From: Lachnospiraceae bacterium
Lineage (GTDB): Bacteria; Bacillota_A; Clostridia; Lachnospirales; Lachnospiraceae
Assembly (NCBI GenBank): GCA_900764695.1
Contig: CAAFOY010000097.1
Location: forward strand, 7,275-71,274
DNA: 64,000 nucleotides
Direction of reading: 5' to 3'
Numbering within the stretch: the stretch's first letter is position 1; each line of letters opens with the position of its first letter. Under the pieces are notes generated by a model. That model saw only the letters and a program-made list of their open reading frames with translations, was not told the origin of the DNA and ran no database searches. Both the position numbers and the translations under genes were made by a program. Positions 50,775 through 59,351 of this stretch are shown here, piece after piece.

Positions 50775-53357
50775 ATGAAAAAATACACAATTTCCGGCAT
50801 GAGTTGTGCCGCCTGTCAAAGCCGTGTAGAAAAAGCAGTTAACGCCCTGCCAAATGTTGATTCAGCAGTTGTAAGTCTGCTGACTAACAGCATGCAGGTT
50901 GAAGGCTCCGCCAGCGACAGTGAAATAATTCAGACTGTGGAGAAGGCAGGTTATGGTGCAAAAACAGCCGGAGGTTCTAAGAAAGATACAGCATCAATGG
51001 AGGAAGACCAGTTAAAGGATACTCAGACACCTATTTTAAGAAAACGTTTAATTGTGTCTTTAGTATTATTAATTCCACTTATGTATATTTCCATGGGACA
51101 TTTGATGTGGGATTGGCCTTTGCCATCTTTCTTAATTGACAACCATATTGCTATGGGATTAATTCAAATGCTTTTTACTATTGCTATTCTTGTAATTAAT
51201 CAGAAGTTTTTTATTAGTGGTTTTAAAGGTGTTTTAAATAAGGCACCTAATATGGATACTTTGGTGGCAATGGGAGCAGGTGCGGCTTTTGCATATAGTA
51301 CCTATGTTTTATTTGCAATGACAGATGCTCAGGTTTCGGGCAATAGTGATAAGGTTATGGAATACATGCATGATTTTTATTTTGAATCTGCTGCAATGAT
51401 TGTAACTCTTATTACATTAGGAAAGATGCTTGAATCTTATTCTAAGGGCAAGACAACAGATGCACTAAAAAGTCTTATGAAGATGGTTCCAAAGACTGCT
51501 ACAATTATCGAAAAGGATTTAACCGGAATCGAAAAGGAAAAAATAGTTTCCATTGAAGATATAAATATAAATGATGTATTTGTGGTAAAACCGGGCGAAA
51601 ATATACCGGTAGATGGTATAGTTATAGATGGCTTCGGTGCAGTTGATGAATCAGCCATTACAGGTGAAAGTATTCCTGTAGACAAAACTGTTGGCTCTAA
51701 GGTTTCATCAGCAGGCGTTAACCAGTTAGGTTACTTAAAATGTAAAGCCACAAGAGTTGGTGAAGATACAACTTTAGCTCAGATTATTCAGATGGTCAGT
51801 GATGCATCTGCCACAAAAGCACCAATAGCAAAGGTTGCAGATAAGGTTTCAGGAATATTTGTTCCTGTTGTAATATGTATTGCACTTGTAACTATTTTTG
51901 CCTGGCTTATTGCAGGTGAAACAGTTGGTTTTGCCTTAGCAAGAGGCATTTCAGTTCTTGTAATCAGTTGCCCTTGTGCATTAGGACTTGCCACACCTGT
52001 TGCAATTATGGTTGGTAACGGAGTAGGCGCAAAAAAAGGTATTCTTTTTAAGAATGCAACATCCCTTGAAACTACAGGTAAAACCCAGATTGTTGCACTT
52101 GATAAAACAGGAACTATTACAGTTGGAAAGCCTAAGGTTACTGCTATTATTACTGAAAAAGAAACAGATGAAAAAGAATTGCTTGGAATTGCAATAGGTC
52201 TTGAAAGTAAAAGCGAACATCCTCTTGCAAAAGCAATTACCAGTTATGCAAAAGAAAACAACATTAAGCCATATGAAATTGTTAATTTTAAGTCAGAAGT
52301 TGGTAATGGTTTAGTTGGCGAATATAATGGCTCAAAAGTTTTTACGGGAAATAGAAAGTTTATTGAAAAGAACTGTAATATTTCAACTAATTTAATTAAT
52401 AAAACTGAGAAGTTATCAGAAAAAGGTATGACACCTTTGTTTTTTGCCAGAGATAATAAGGTTCTTGGCATAATTGCTGTTGCCGATGTTATTAAAGAGG
52501 ACAGCAGGGAAGCTATTTTGGAACTTGAAAATATGGGAATAAAAGTTATAATGCTTACAGGAGATAACGAGAAAACTGCCAAAGCCATTGGCCATAAAGC
52601 AGGTGTTGATCAGGTTATTGCAGGAGTGCTTCCGCAGGGGAAAGAATCTACTATCAGAGAACTTACTGAATACGGTAACACTGTTATGGTAGGTGATGGA
52701 ATAAACGATGCTCCTGCACTTACAAGAGCTAATATAGGAATGGCAATCGGTGCCGGAACTGATGTGGCAATTGATGCCGCTGACGTGGTTCTTATGAAAA
52801 GTAATTTAAAGGATGTTCCTGCTGCAATCAGATTAAGTAAGGCAGTTCTTCGAAACATTCACGAAAATCTTTTCTGGGCATTTATTTACAACATAATTGG
52901 CATTCCACTTGCAGCCGGAATATGGTATCCTATATTTGGTTGGAAACTTAATCCGATGTTTGGTGCAGCAGCCATGAGCTTATCAAGTTTCTGCGTTGTA
53001 ACCAATGCATTAAGATTAAATCTTGTAAATATTTATAATAACAAGAAAGACAGAAAGATTAAAAATAGCATTACAGAAGTAATAGGAAATAATGACTTAT
53101 CAAATAATATAGACAATAAAGAATCAGAAAAGGAGACTAACACTATGGAAAAGACAATGAAAATAACAGGTATGATGTGTGGACATTGTGAAGCAACTGT
53201 TAAGAAGGCTTTAGAAGCATTAGAACAGGTTGACGAGGCAATTGTAAGTCACGAAGAAGGAACAGCTGTTGTAAAATTAAACAGCGACATATCAAATGAT
53301 GTTCTTAAGAAAACAGTAGAAGATAAGGATTACACAGTAAACGATATTATTGGTTAG
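50775..53357 (+). CDS. copA: Copper-exporting P1B-type ATPase with a CopZ-like domain fused at the C-terminus
   Basis: An 860-aa Cu(I)-exporting ATPase. N-terminal heavy-metal domain GMSCAACQSRVEKA (CxxC); transmembrane CPC in ISCPCALGLATP; phosphorylation site ALDKTGTIT; SEHPLA; hinge GDGINDAPALT; TGES actuator loop AITGESIPVD. After the last helices, a ~40-residue polar linker leads to a second heavy-metal domain (about 791-860) with GMMCGHCEATVKKAL. That segment keeps an AGGAG and in-frame ATG and resembles a fused copZ. ATG at 50775 follows AAAGGAG; the frame upstream lies in element C. Probably induced by copper through csoR. Confidence 0.93.
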   Translation: MKKYTISGMSCAACQSRVEKAVNALPNVDSAVVSLLTNSMQVEGSASDSEIIQTVEKAGYGAKTAGGSKKDTASMEEDQLKDTQTPILRKRLIVSLVLLIPLMYISMGHLMWDWPLPSFLIDNHIAMGLIQMLFTIAILVINQKFFISGFKGVLNKAPNMDTLVAMGAGAAFAYSTYVLFAMTDAQVSGNSDKVMEYMHDFYFESAAMIVTLITLGKMLESYSKGKTTDALKSLMKMVPKTATIIEKDLTGIEKEKIVSIEDININDVFVVKPGENIPVDGIVIDGFGAVDESAITGESIPVDKTVGSKVSSAGVNQLGYLKCKATRVGEDTTLAQIIQMVSDASATKAPIAKVADKVSGIFVPVVICIALVTIFAWLIAGETVGFALARGISVLVISCPCALGLATPVAIMVGNGVGAKKGILFKNATSLETTGKTQIVALDKTGTITVGKPKVTAIITEKETDEKELLGIAIGLESKSEHPLAKAITSYAKENNIKPYEIVNFKSEVGNGLVGEYNGSKVFTGNRKFIEKNCNISTNLINKTEKLSEKGMTPLFFARDNKVLGIIAVADVIKEDSREAILELENMGIKVIMLTGDNEKTAKAIGHKAGVDQVIAGVLPQGKESTIRELTEYGNTVMVGDGINDAPALTRANIGMAIGAGTDVAIDAADVVLMKSNLKDVPAAIRLSKAVLRNIHENLFWAFIYNIIGIPLAAGIWYPIFGWKLNPMFGAAAMSLSSFCVVTNALRLNLVNIYNNKKDRKIKNSITEVIGNNDLSNNIDNKESEKETNTMEKTMKITGMMCGHCEATVKKALEALEQVDEAIVSHEEGTAVVKLNSDISNDVLKKTVEDKDYTVNDIIG
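53131..53147 (+). promoter_or_regulatory. Internal ribosome site and ATG within copA
   Basis: AGGAG at 53131-53135, nine bases, then an in-frame ATG at 53145. Initiation here would yield a 70-aa free copper chaperone (53145-53357) besides the full ATPase. It lies exactly at the linker/heavy-metal domain border. Confidence 0.5.
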
Positions 53358-53378
53358 TTTATTATTTAGGTGTTAAGT

Positions 53379-53732
53379 ATGGAATGTAAGGATTTTCAAA
53401 AATTAATAAATGATTTTATTTTCGACAAAATTGAATATTCTGAAGATTTAAAGGAATTTTTAAATCACGCAAAAACATGCAAAAACTGTGGAGAAGAATT
53501 AGAACTTTACTACACTATCAGAAGGGGACTTGGCGATGTCAAGGCCCCTGATGGCAGTGAGGAAAGTGTTGATGCTACACAGGAATTGGAAAATATTATT
53601 AATTTTTATGATGAATATTTTGAAAAACAAAGAAAAAGAAAGAAAGCAGCCATTATTTCTGTTATAATAGCAATGTTAATGATTATATTTGTAATTGTAT
53701 GTTTATATTTAAATACCATTGGTATTATATAA
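53379..53732 (+). CDS. zf-HC2-type putative anti-sigma/membrane protein (117 aa)
   Basis: A 117-aa protein. The N-terminal domain has the zinc-binding HAKTCKNC pattern (His-x3-Cys-x2-Cys) of zf-HC2 anti-sigma factors. A central acidic linker follows, and one C-terminal membrane helix (about residues 90-113). Normally such proteins are paired with an ECF sigma gene; none is adjacent. It sits between copA and polA, 31 bases ahead of polA. ATG at 53379 with AGGTG upstream is preferred to a GTG at 53370. Confidence 0.7.
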   Translation: MECKDFQKLINDFIFDKIEYSEDLKEFLNHAKTCKNCGEELELYYTIRRGLGDVKAPDGSEESVDATQELENIINFYDEYFEKQRKRKKAAIISVIIAMLMIIFVIVCLYLNTIGII

Positions 53733-53763
53733 AGTGTATTACTTTGGAAAGGACTATATTTTA

Positions 53764-56397
53764 ATGAGTAAATTTGTGTTAATAGACGGACATAGTATTT
53801 TAAACAGAGCATTTTATGGAGTTCCTATTTTTACTAACAGTGAGGGACTACATACAAATGCTGTTTTTGGTTTTCTGAATATTATGTTTAAAATAATAGA
53901 TTCAAAACAGCCGGATTACATGGCTGTTGCTTTTGACGTTCATCAGCCTACATTCAGACACGAAATGTTTAAGGATTACAAAGGCACAAGAAAGCCTATG
54001 ATGGAAGAATTAAGGGAACAGGTGCCTGTAATTAAGGAATTATTGCAGAAAATGAACATTACAACTGTAGAATTGCCGGGATACGAAGCAGACGATGTTA
54101 TTGGTACTTTGTCTAAGAAAGGTGAAAAAGCTGGCATGGAAGTAGATGTTATTTCAGGTGACAGAGATTTACTTCAGCTTGCAAGTGACCATATTACAAT
54201 CTGTATCCCAAAAACTAAAAAAGGTCAGACTACAGTTGAAGAATACAATACAGAAGGTGTTAGGGAATTATATAAAGTTACCCCAACTGAATTTATTGAT
54301 GTTAAAGCTTTAATGGGTGACTCATCTGACAATATTCCGGGGGTTCCGGGAATTGGAGAGAAAGGTGCAACAGCCATTATTTCTCAGTTTGGTTCAATTG
54401 AAAATGCCTACGATCACGCAGATGAAATTTCTAACACACGTAACAGAAACGCACTTTTAAATAATTACGAAATGGCACAGATGAGTAAAACTCTTGCCAC
54501 AATTAATATTCAGTCACCTGTAGAAGTAACACCTGAACAGTGTAAGTTAGAAGATATTTACACAGAAGATGCTCTTGAAATGATTAAACGTTTGGAATTT
54601 AAAAGTATGATTCAAAGATTCGGCTCAGTTACTTCAACTAATGATTGTGAGGGAGGATTTAAGTATATTAATAATCCTTTTGATGCTGATCCTATTTTTG
54701 AGCAGGCTAAAAATGCTGAAAATGTAGGTATTTTTATTTATAGAAACAAAGACAATTTTGGTGTTTCTTTGTGTTTTAACAATGACAATGTTTATTACAT
54801 TGGAAAAGAAGGTTTTGTAACAGAAGATTACATAATCGAAAAAGTTAGAGACCTTGTAAATGCTAAGGCTAAACTTACAATTTTAAATATTAAAGAAAAT
54901 AATGAAATTTTGGAAAATGATGACGTGGAAAGTATTTTCGATATTTCTATTGCCGCATATCTATTAAATCCATTGCAGAATACTTACGATTATGACGATA
55001 TTGCAAGAGAATATTTAGGAATGAATGTGCCGGCTTTTGATGAGATTTTTCCAAAAACTAAGAAAAGCGAAACCCCATCAGATGAAATACCTGAAAACAT
55101 ATTAAAATATGCCTGCTATAATGCTTATGTAGCTTACAAGGCAAAAGATGCTTTAACTGAAAAGTTAAAAGAAACAGAAATGCTTGATATTTACAACAAT
55201 GTGGAAATTCCTTTAACTTATGCCTTATATGATATGGAGCAGGCAGGAATTATGGTTGCAGGCGACAAGCTTAAAGAATATGGTGAAAGACTTAAAACTG
55301 GCATTGATGCATTAGAGAAAGATATTTATGCTGAAGCAGGTCATGAATTTAATATTAATTCACCTAAGCAGTTAGGAGAGATTTTATTTGGTGAAATGCA
55401 GCTTCCCGGTGGCAAAAAAACTAAAACAGGATATTCAACATCTGCTTCTGTATTAGAGAAACTTGAACCTGATTATCCTTTTGTAAGTAAGATATTAGAG
55501 TACAGACAACTTACAAAATTAAAGTCAACATATGCTGATGGATTGGCTGTTTATATAGGCGAAGATAACAGAATACACGGCAAGTTTAACCAAACAATTA
55601 CCGCAACAGGCAGAATAAGCAGTACTGAGCCTAACCTTCAGAATATTCCTGTACGTATGCCTCTTGGAAGAGAGATTAGGAAAGTCTTTATTCCAAAAGA
55701 AGGTTGTGTGTTTATTGATGCGGATTATTCTCAGATTGAATTAAGAATTTTAGCTCATATGTCTGATGACAAGAATTTAATTGATGCATATAATCATTCT
55801 AAAGATATTCATGCTGCAACAGCTTCTTTGGTTTTCCATGTTCCACTTGAAGAAGTTACTAAGGAACAGAGAAGTAATGCCAAGGCTGTAAACTTTGGAA
55901 TCGTATACGGAATCAGTTCATTTGGTTTAAGTAATGACCTTTCGATTAGCAGAAAGGAAGCTGAACAGTATATAAAGGATTATTTTATCAGTTATCCGGG
56001 TATTAAAAATTATCTTGATAATTCAGTAAAAGAAGCTAAGGAAAAAGGATACTCTGTTACAATGTTTGGCAGAAGAAGACCTATCCCTGAATTAACATCA
56101 GGCAACTTTATGCAAAGGCAGTTCGGTGAACGTGTGGCAATGAACTCTCCTATTCAGGGTTCTGCTGCAGATATTATGAAAATAGCAATGATTAATGTGG
56201 CAAAAGAGTTAAAAGAGAAAGATTTAAAATCTAAAATTGTTTTGCAGGTACACGATGAACTTTTAATTGAAGCGTACGAAAATGAAGTTGAACAGGTTAA
56301 AGATATTCTGAAACGCAACATGGAACAGGCAGCTCATCTAAATGTTCCTTTGGATGTTGATGTTCAGGTCGGAAATAACTGGGATGAAGCACATTAA
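53764..56397 (+). CDS. polA: DNA polymerase I
   Basis: An 877-aa repair and Okazaki-fragment polymerase. N-terminal 5'-3' exonuclease (LIDGHSILNRAFYG; YEADDVIGTLSKKGE; SGDRDLLQL; DSSDNIPGVPGIGEKGA). The 3'-5' exonuclease domain lacks the catalytic DxE (the expected block reads GIFIYRNKDN), so proofreading is probably absent, as in Bacillus PolI. The polymerase domain carries DADYSQIELR, KAVNFGIVYG and VHDELLIEA. The frame from 53719 overlaps the preceding gene; GGAAAGGA supports the ATG at 53764. Followed by coaE after 15 bases. Confidence 0.96.
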   Translation: MSKFVLIDGHSILNRAFYGVPIFTNSEGLHTNAVFGFLNIMFKIIDSKQPDYMAVAFDVHQPTFRHEMFKDYKGTRKPMMEELREQVPVIKELLQKMNITTVELPGYEADDVIGTLSKKGEKAGMEVDVISGDRDLLQLASDHITICIPKTKKGQTTVEEYNTEGVRELYKVTPTEFIDVKALMGDSSDNIPGVPGIGEKGATAIISQFGSIENAYDHADEISNTRNRNALLNNYEMAQMSKTLATINIQSPVEVTPEQCKLEDIYTEDALEMIKRLEFKSMIQRFGSVTSTNDCEGGFKYINNPFDADPIFEQAKNAENVGIFIYRNKDNFGVSLCFNNDNVYYIGKEGFVTEDYIIEKVRDLVNAKAKLTILNIKENNEILENDDVESIFDISIAAYLLNPLQNTYDYDDIAREYLGMNVPAFDEIFPKTKKSETPSDEIPENILKYACYNAYVAYKAKDALTEKLKETEMLDIYNNVEIPLTYALYDMEQAGIMVAGDKLKEYGERLKTGIDALEKDIYAEAGHEFNINSPKQLGEILFGEMQLPGGKKTKTGYSTSASVLEKLEPDYPFVSKILEYRQLTKLKSTYADGLAVYIGEDNRIHGKFNQTITATGRISSTEPNLQNIPVRMPLGREIRKVFIPKEGCVFIDADYSQIELRILAHMSDDKNLIDAYNHSKDIHAATASLVFHVPLEEVTKEQRSNAKAVNFGIVYGISSFGLSNDLSISRKEAEQYIKDYFISYPGIKNYLDNSVKEAKEKGYSVTMFGRRRPIPELTSGNFMQRQFGERVAMNSPIQGSAADIMKIAMINVAKELKEKDLKSKIVLQVHDELLIEAYENEVEQVKDILKRNMEQAAHLNVPLDVDVQVGNNWDEAH

Positions 56398-56412
56398 AAA
56401 GGCGGTGTTATT

Positions 56413-56991
56413 ATGGTTATAGGATTAATGGGTGGCGTAGGCAGCGGAAAGTCTACAGTACTTGATTATTTAGAAGAAAATTATGGTGCATATATTATTC
56501 AGTCAGACCATGTGGCAAAGGAAATCATGACTCCCGGCTTTAAGGTTTTTGATAAACTTTCAAAAGCTTTTCCGGAAGTTATTGAAAATGGAAAGATTAG
56601 CAGCGAGAAGCTTGCCTCAATAGTTTTTAATAATAAGGACAAGCTTGACACTCTTAATTCCATTACTCATCCGGGAACAATAGAAGAAATTCTTAATAGA
56701 ATAGAGCAAAGTAATAATTCAATTATTGTTGTGGAATCAGCCTTACTTTTAGGTTCAGGCCTTGAATACCATTGTGATGAATTATGGTATGTATACTGTG
56801 AACATAATGAGAGAGTAAACCGTCTTGTTGAAAACAGAGGCTATTCAGTAGAAAAGTCTGAGGAGATTATTTCTAATCAACCAAGTGATGAAGAATATAA
56901 CCACTTTGCTGATGAGTTTATTGACAATACTTTTAGTGTGGAAAAAACAAGAGAACAAATAGATATGATTTTAAGCAACAAAGAATGCTAA
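56413..56991 (+). CDS. coaE: Dephospho-CoA kinase
   Basis: A 192-aa P-loop kinase for the last step of coenzyme A synthesis. Walker A GLMGGVGSGKSTV; QSDHVAKEIM (substrate Asp); NSITHPGTIEEIL; VVESALLLGSG; lid region ENRGYSVEKSEEIISNQ. The polA-coaE order is common in Firmicutes. The length is normal. AGGCGGTG upstream of the ATG. Confidence 0.93.
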   Translation: MVIGLMGGVGSGKSTVLDYLEENYGAYIIQSDHVAKEIMTPGFKVFDKLSKAFPEVIENGKISSEKLASIVFNNKDKLDTLNSITHPGTIEEILNRIEQSNNSIIVVESALLLGSGLEYHCDELWYVYCEHNERVNRLVENRGYSVEKSEEIISNQPSDEEYNHFADEFIDNTFSVEKTREQIDMILSNKEC

Positions 56992-57022
56992 AAAATAAAA
57001 TGATTTTTTACTAAAAATCGTA

Positions 57023-57051
57023 TTGACAATATTTTTAAAAAGAACTACAAT
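57023..57051 (+). promoter_or_regulatory. Promoter of marR and the ABC exporter
   Basis: TTGACA, 17 bases, TACAAT. The -10 and start site are buried in the large dyad at 57037-57082. Confidence 0.75.
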
Positions 57052-57082
57052 AGGTAGCACGCTACATATTGTGGTTCTTTTT
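57037..57082 (+). terminator. Large inverted repeat: terminator of polA-coaE and/or MarR operator
   Basis: Arms of 22 bases (57037-57058 with 57061-57082) pair with a single G-A mismatch and one wobble, centred on GTAGC-AC-GCTAC. The 3' arm ends in a T run. Transcripts from the marR promoter start inside it and cannot form it, so it can terminate only upstream transcripts. The centre sits at the start site, where an autorepressor would bind. Confidence 0.7.
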
Positions 57083-57112
57083 GTGTTTAGATTTTTTTTG
57101 AAAGGAGGAATT

Positions 57113-57592
57113 ATGGGACATTTAGGTCACAAAATCAAGCTTATTGACAGACAGTTTAGAAGCCGTATGGATAAGAATCTTGAGAATCTTGGCATTACAA
57201 CGGCACAGATGAATGTATTATGTTATATGGAACATCACGCTGAAAGAAATGTAACCCAGAAACAATTATCTGAAGCTTTTAATGTGAAGCATTCTACAAT
57301 GGCAGGCATACTTCAAAGAATGGTTGAAAAAGATCTTCTTGAAATAAGACCAAATCCTGACAATAAGAAATTTAAAAATATATTCCTTACGGAAAAAGCT
57401 AAAAGTATTCAGGATAAAGCCTCAGCATATCGTGAGTATACGGAATCTGTTGTAATAAAGGACTTTACACCTGATGAAAAAGAATACTTTGAAAAAACAT
57501 TATTTAAGGTTTTTCATAACTTATTAAACGATTCTTCATTATCACAGGAAGAGAAAGACTTAATAGAGAGGAGATTTATGGAAAATGATTAA
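57113..57592 (+). CDS. MarR-family transcriptional regulator
   Basis: A 159-aa winged-helix regulator. The DNA-binding region reads TTAQMNVLCYMEHHAERNVTQKQLSEAFNVKHSTMAGILQRMV with the typical DNKKFKNIFLTEKA wing, and flanking helices provide dimerisation. It overlaps the first ABC gene by eight bases, so it probably controls this exporter and itself in response to a drug-like ligand. AAAGGAGG lies before the ATG at 57113. Confidence 0.9.
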   Translation: MGHLGHKIKLIDRQFRSRMDKNLENLGITTAQMNVLCYMEHHAERNVTQKQLSEAFNVKHSTMAGILQRMVEKDLLEIRPNPDNKKFKNIFLTEKAKSIQDKASAYREYTESVVIKDFTPDEKEYFEKTLFKVFHNLLNDSSLSQEEKDLIERRFMEND

Positions 57593-59351
57593 AACATTAT
57601 TAGGTCAGGTTAAAGAATTTAAACTTGTTTCTTTGCTTACACCTTTAGGTATGTTGGCGGAAGTAATTGTTGAAAACTTTATTCCACTTCAAATGGCCGT
57701 TATAATTGATTCAATTGGAAAAAATGACTTAAGTACAATTTACAAAACATCCTTTATAATGCTTTTACTTGCTTTGTCAGGTTTAATTGCCGGATATATG
57801 GGCGGTGTATGGGGAGCTAAGGCTTCTACAGGTTTTGCAAGAAACTTAAGAAAGGCAATGTATGAAAATATTCAGACATTTTCATTTTCAAACATTGACA
57901 AATTTAGCACAGCAGGACTTGTTACACGTTTAACAACAGATGTTACTAACATTCAGAATGCATATCAGATGATTCTTAGAATGTGCGTAAGAGCACCTTT
58001 CAGTTTGCTTGTTGCAATGATTATGGCATTCTCAGTTTCACCAAGAGTTGCAAGTGTATATTTAATAGCTGTTATTATTCTTGGAATTGTACTTGCAATT
58101 ATTACACTTAATGCCCATAAGTATTTTACACAGGTATTTAAGAAATACGATAAACTTAATGAAAGCGTACAGGAAAATGTAAGTGCAATGCGAGTAGTTA
58201 AGGCTTATGTTCGTGAAGATTACGAACGTGGTAAATTTGGAAAAGCAAGTTACAATATTTACAAGATGTTTATTAAGGCAGAAGGTATTGTTTCATTAAA
58301 TGCACCTTCAATGATGCTTGCCATGTACAGTTGTATTTTATTTATAAGCTGGCTTAGTGCACATATGATTATTGCCAGTGGAAACAATCCTGCCGTAGGT
58401 CTTACAACAGGTAACTTAACTTCACTTCTTGCATATTGTATGAATATTCTTATGAGCCTCATGATGCTTTCAATGGTATTCGTTATGGTTACAATGAGTA
58501 TGGCAAGTGCTGAGAGAATTGCTGAAGTTGTAAATGAAAAAGCTGATATTACTAATCCTGAAAATCCTGAATATGAAGTTGCCAACGGAAGCATTCGTTT
58601 TGAAAATGTTGATTTCAGGTATAATAAGACAAGCGAAAAACCTGTTCTCGAAAATATTAATATTTCAATTAAATCAGGTGAAACAATCGGTATTATAGGT
58701 GGTACCGGTAGTGCAAAATCAAGTTTTGTTAATCTTTTAAGTCGACTTTATGATGTAGAAAAGGGCAGCGTAATTGTTGGTGGAAAGGATGTTAGAGAAT
58801 ACGACCTTGATGTATTAAGAAAAGAAGTTAGCGTTGTTCTTCAGAAGAACGTATTGTTCTCAGGAACAATTCTTGAAAACCTTCGTTGGGGAGATGAAAA
58901 CGCAACTGATGAAGAATGTATTAGAGCATGTAAGCTTGCCTGTGCTGATGAATTTATTGAAAGAATGCCTGACAAATATAATACATATATTGAGCAGGGT
59001 GGTTCTAACGTATCAGGTGGACAGAAGCAGCGATTATGTATTGCAAGAGCATTACTTAAAAAACCTAAGATTCTTATTCTTGATGATAGTACAAGTGCCG
59101 TAGATACAGTAACTGATGCAAAAATTAGGAAAGCTTTCAGAGAAGAAATTCCTGATACTACAAAAATTATTATTGCACAGAGAATTTCCAGTGTTAAGGA
59201 CGCTGACAGAATTATTGTATTTGATGACGGTAAGATAGATGGCGTTGGAACACATGAAGAATTACTTGAAAACAATAGCATTTATAGAGAAGTATATAAT
59301 CAGCAGATGAATGATAATGCTGACTTTGATAAGAAAGGAGGAGAACAGTAA
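57585..59351 (+). CDS. Heterodimeric ABC exporter, degenerate-site half (LmrC/BmrC-like)
   Basis: A 588-aa half-transporter: six membrane helices then an ATPase. Walker A is GGTGSAKSSF, the signature NVSGGQKQRL and Walker B ILILDDSTSAVD, with Asp in place of the catalytic Glu. That marks the non-catalytic site of heterodimeric multidrug exporters. The final bases include the start of the second half (one-base overlap at 59351), so the two subunits are coupled. It probably exports drugs or lipids under MarR control. Confidence 0.9.
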   Translation: MIKTLLGQVKEFKLVSLLTPLGMLAEVIVENFIPLQMAVIIDSIGKNDLSTIYKTSFIMLLLALSGLIAGYMGGVWGAKASTGFARNLRKAMYENIQTFSFSNIDKFSTAGLVTRLTTDVTNIQNAYQMILRMCVRAPFSLLVAMIMAFSVSPRVASVYLIAVIILGIVLAIITLNAHKYFTQVFKKYDKLNESVQENVSAMRVVKAYVREDYERGKFGKASYNIYKMFIKAEGIVSLNAPSMMLAMYSCILFISWLSAHMIIASGNNPAVGLTTGNLTSLLAYCMNILMSLMMLSMVFVMVTMSMASAERIAEVVNEKADITNPENPEYEVANGSIRFENVDFRYNKTSEKPVLENINISIKSGETIGIIGGTGSAKSSFVNLLSRLYDVEKGSVIVGGKDVREYDLDVLRKEVSVVLQKNVLFSGTILENLRWGDENATDEECIRACKLACADEFIERMPDKYNTYIEQGGSNVSGGQKQRLCIARALLKKPKILILDDSTSAVDTVTDAKIRKAFREEIPDTTKIIIAQRISSVKDADRIIVFDDGKIDGVGTHEELLENNSIYREVYNQQMNDNADFDKKGGEQ

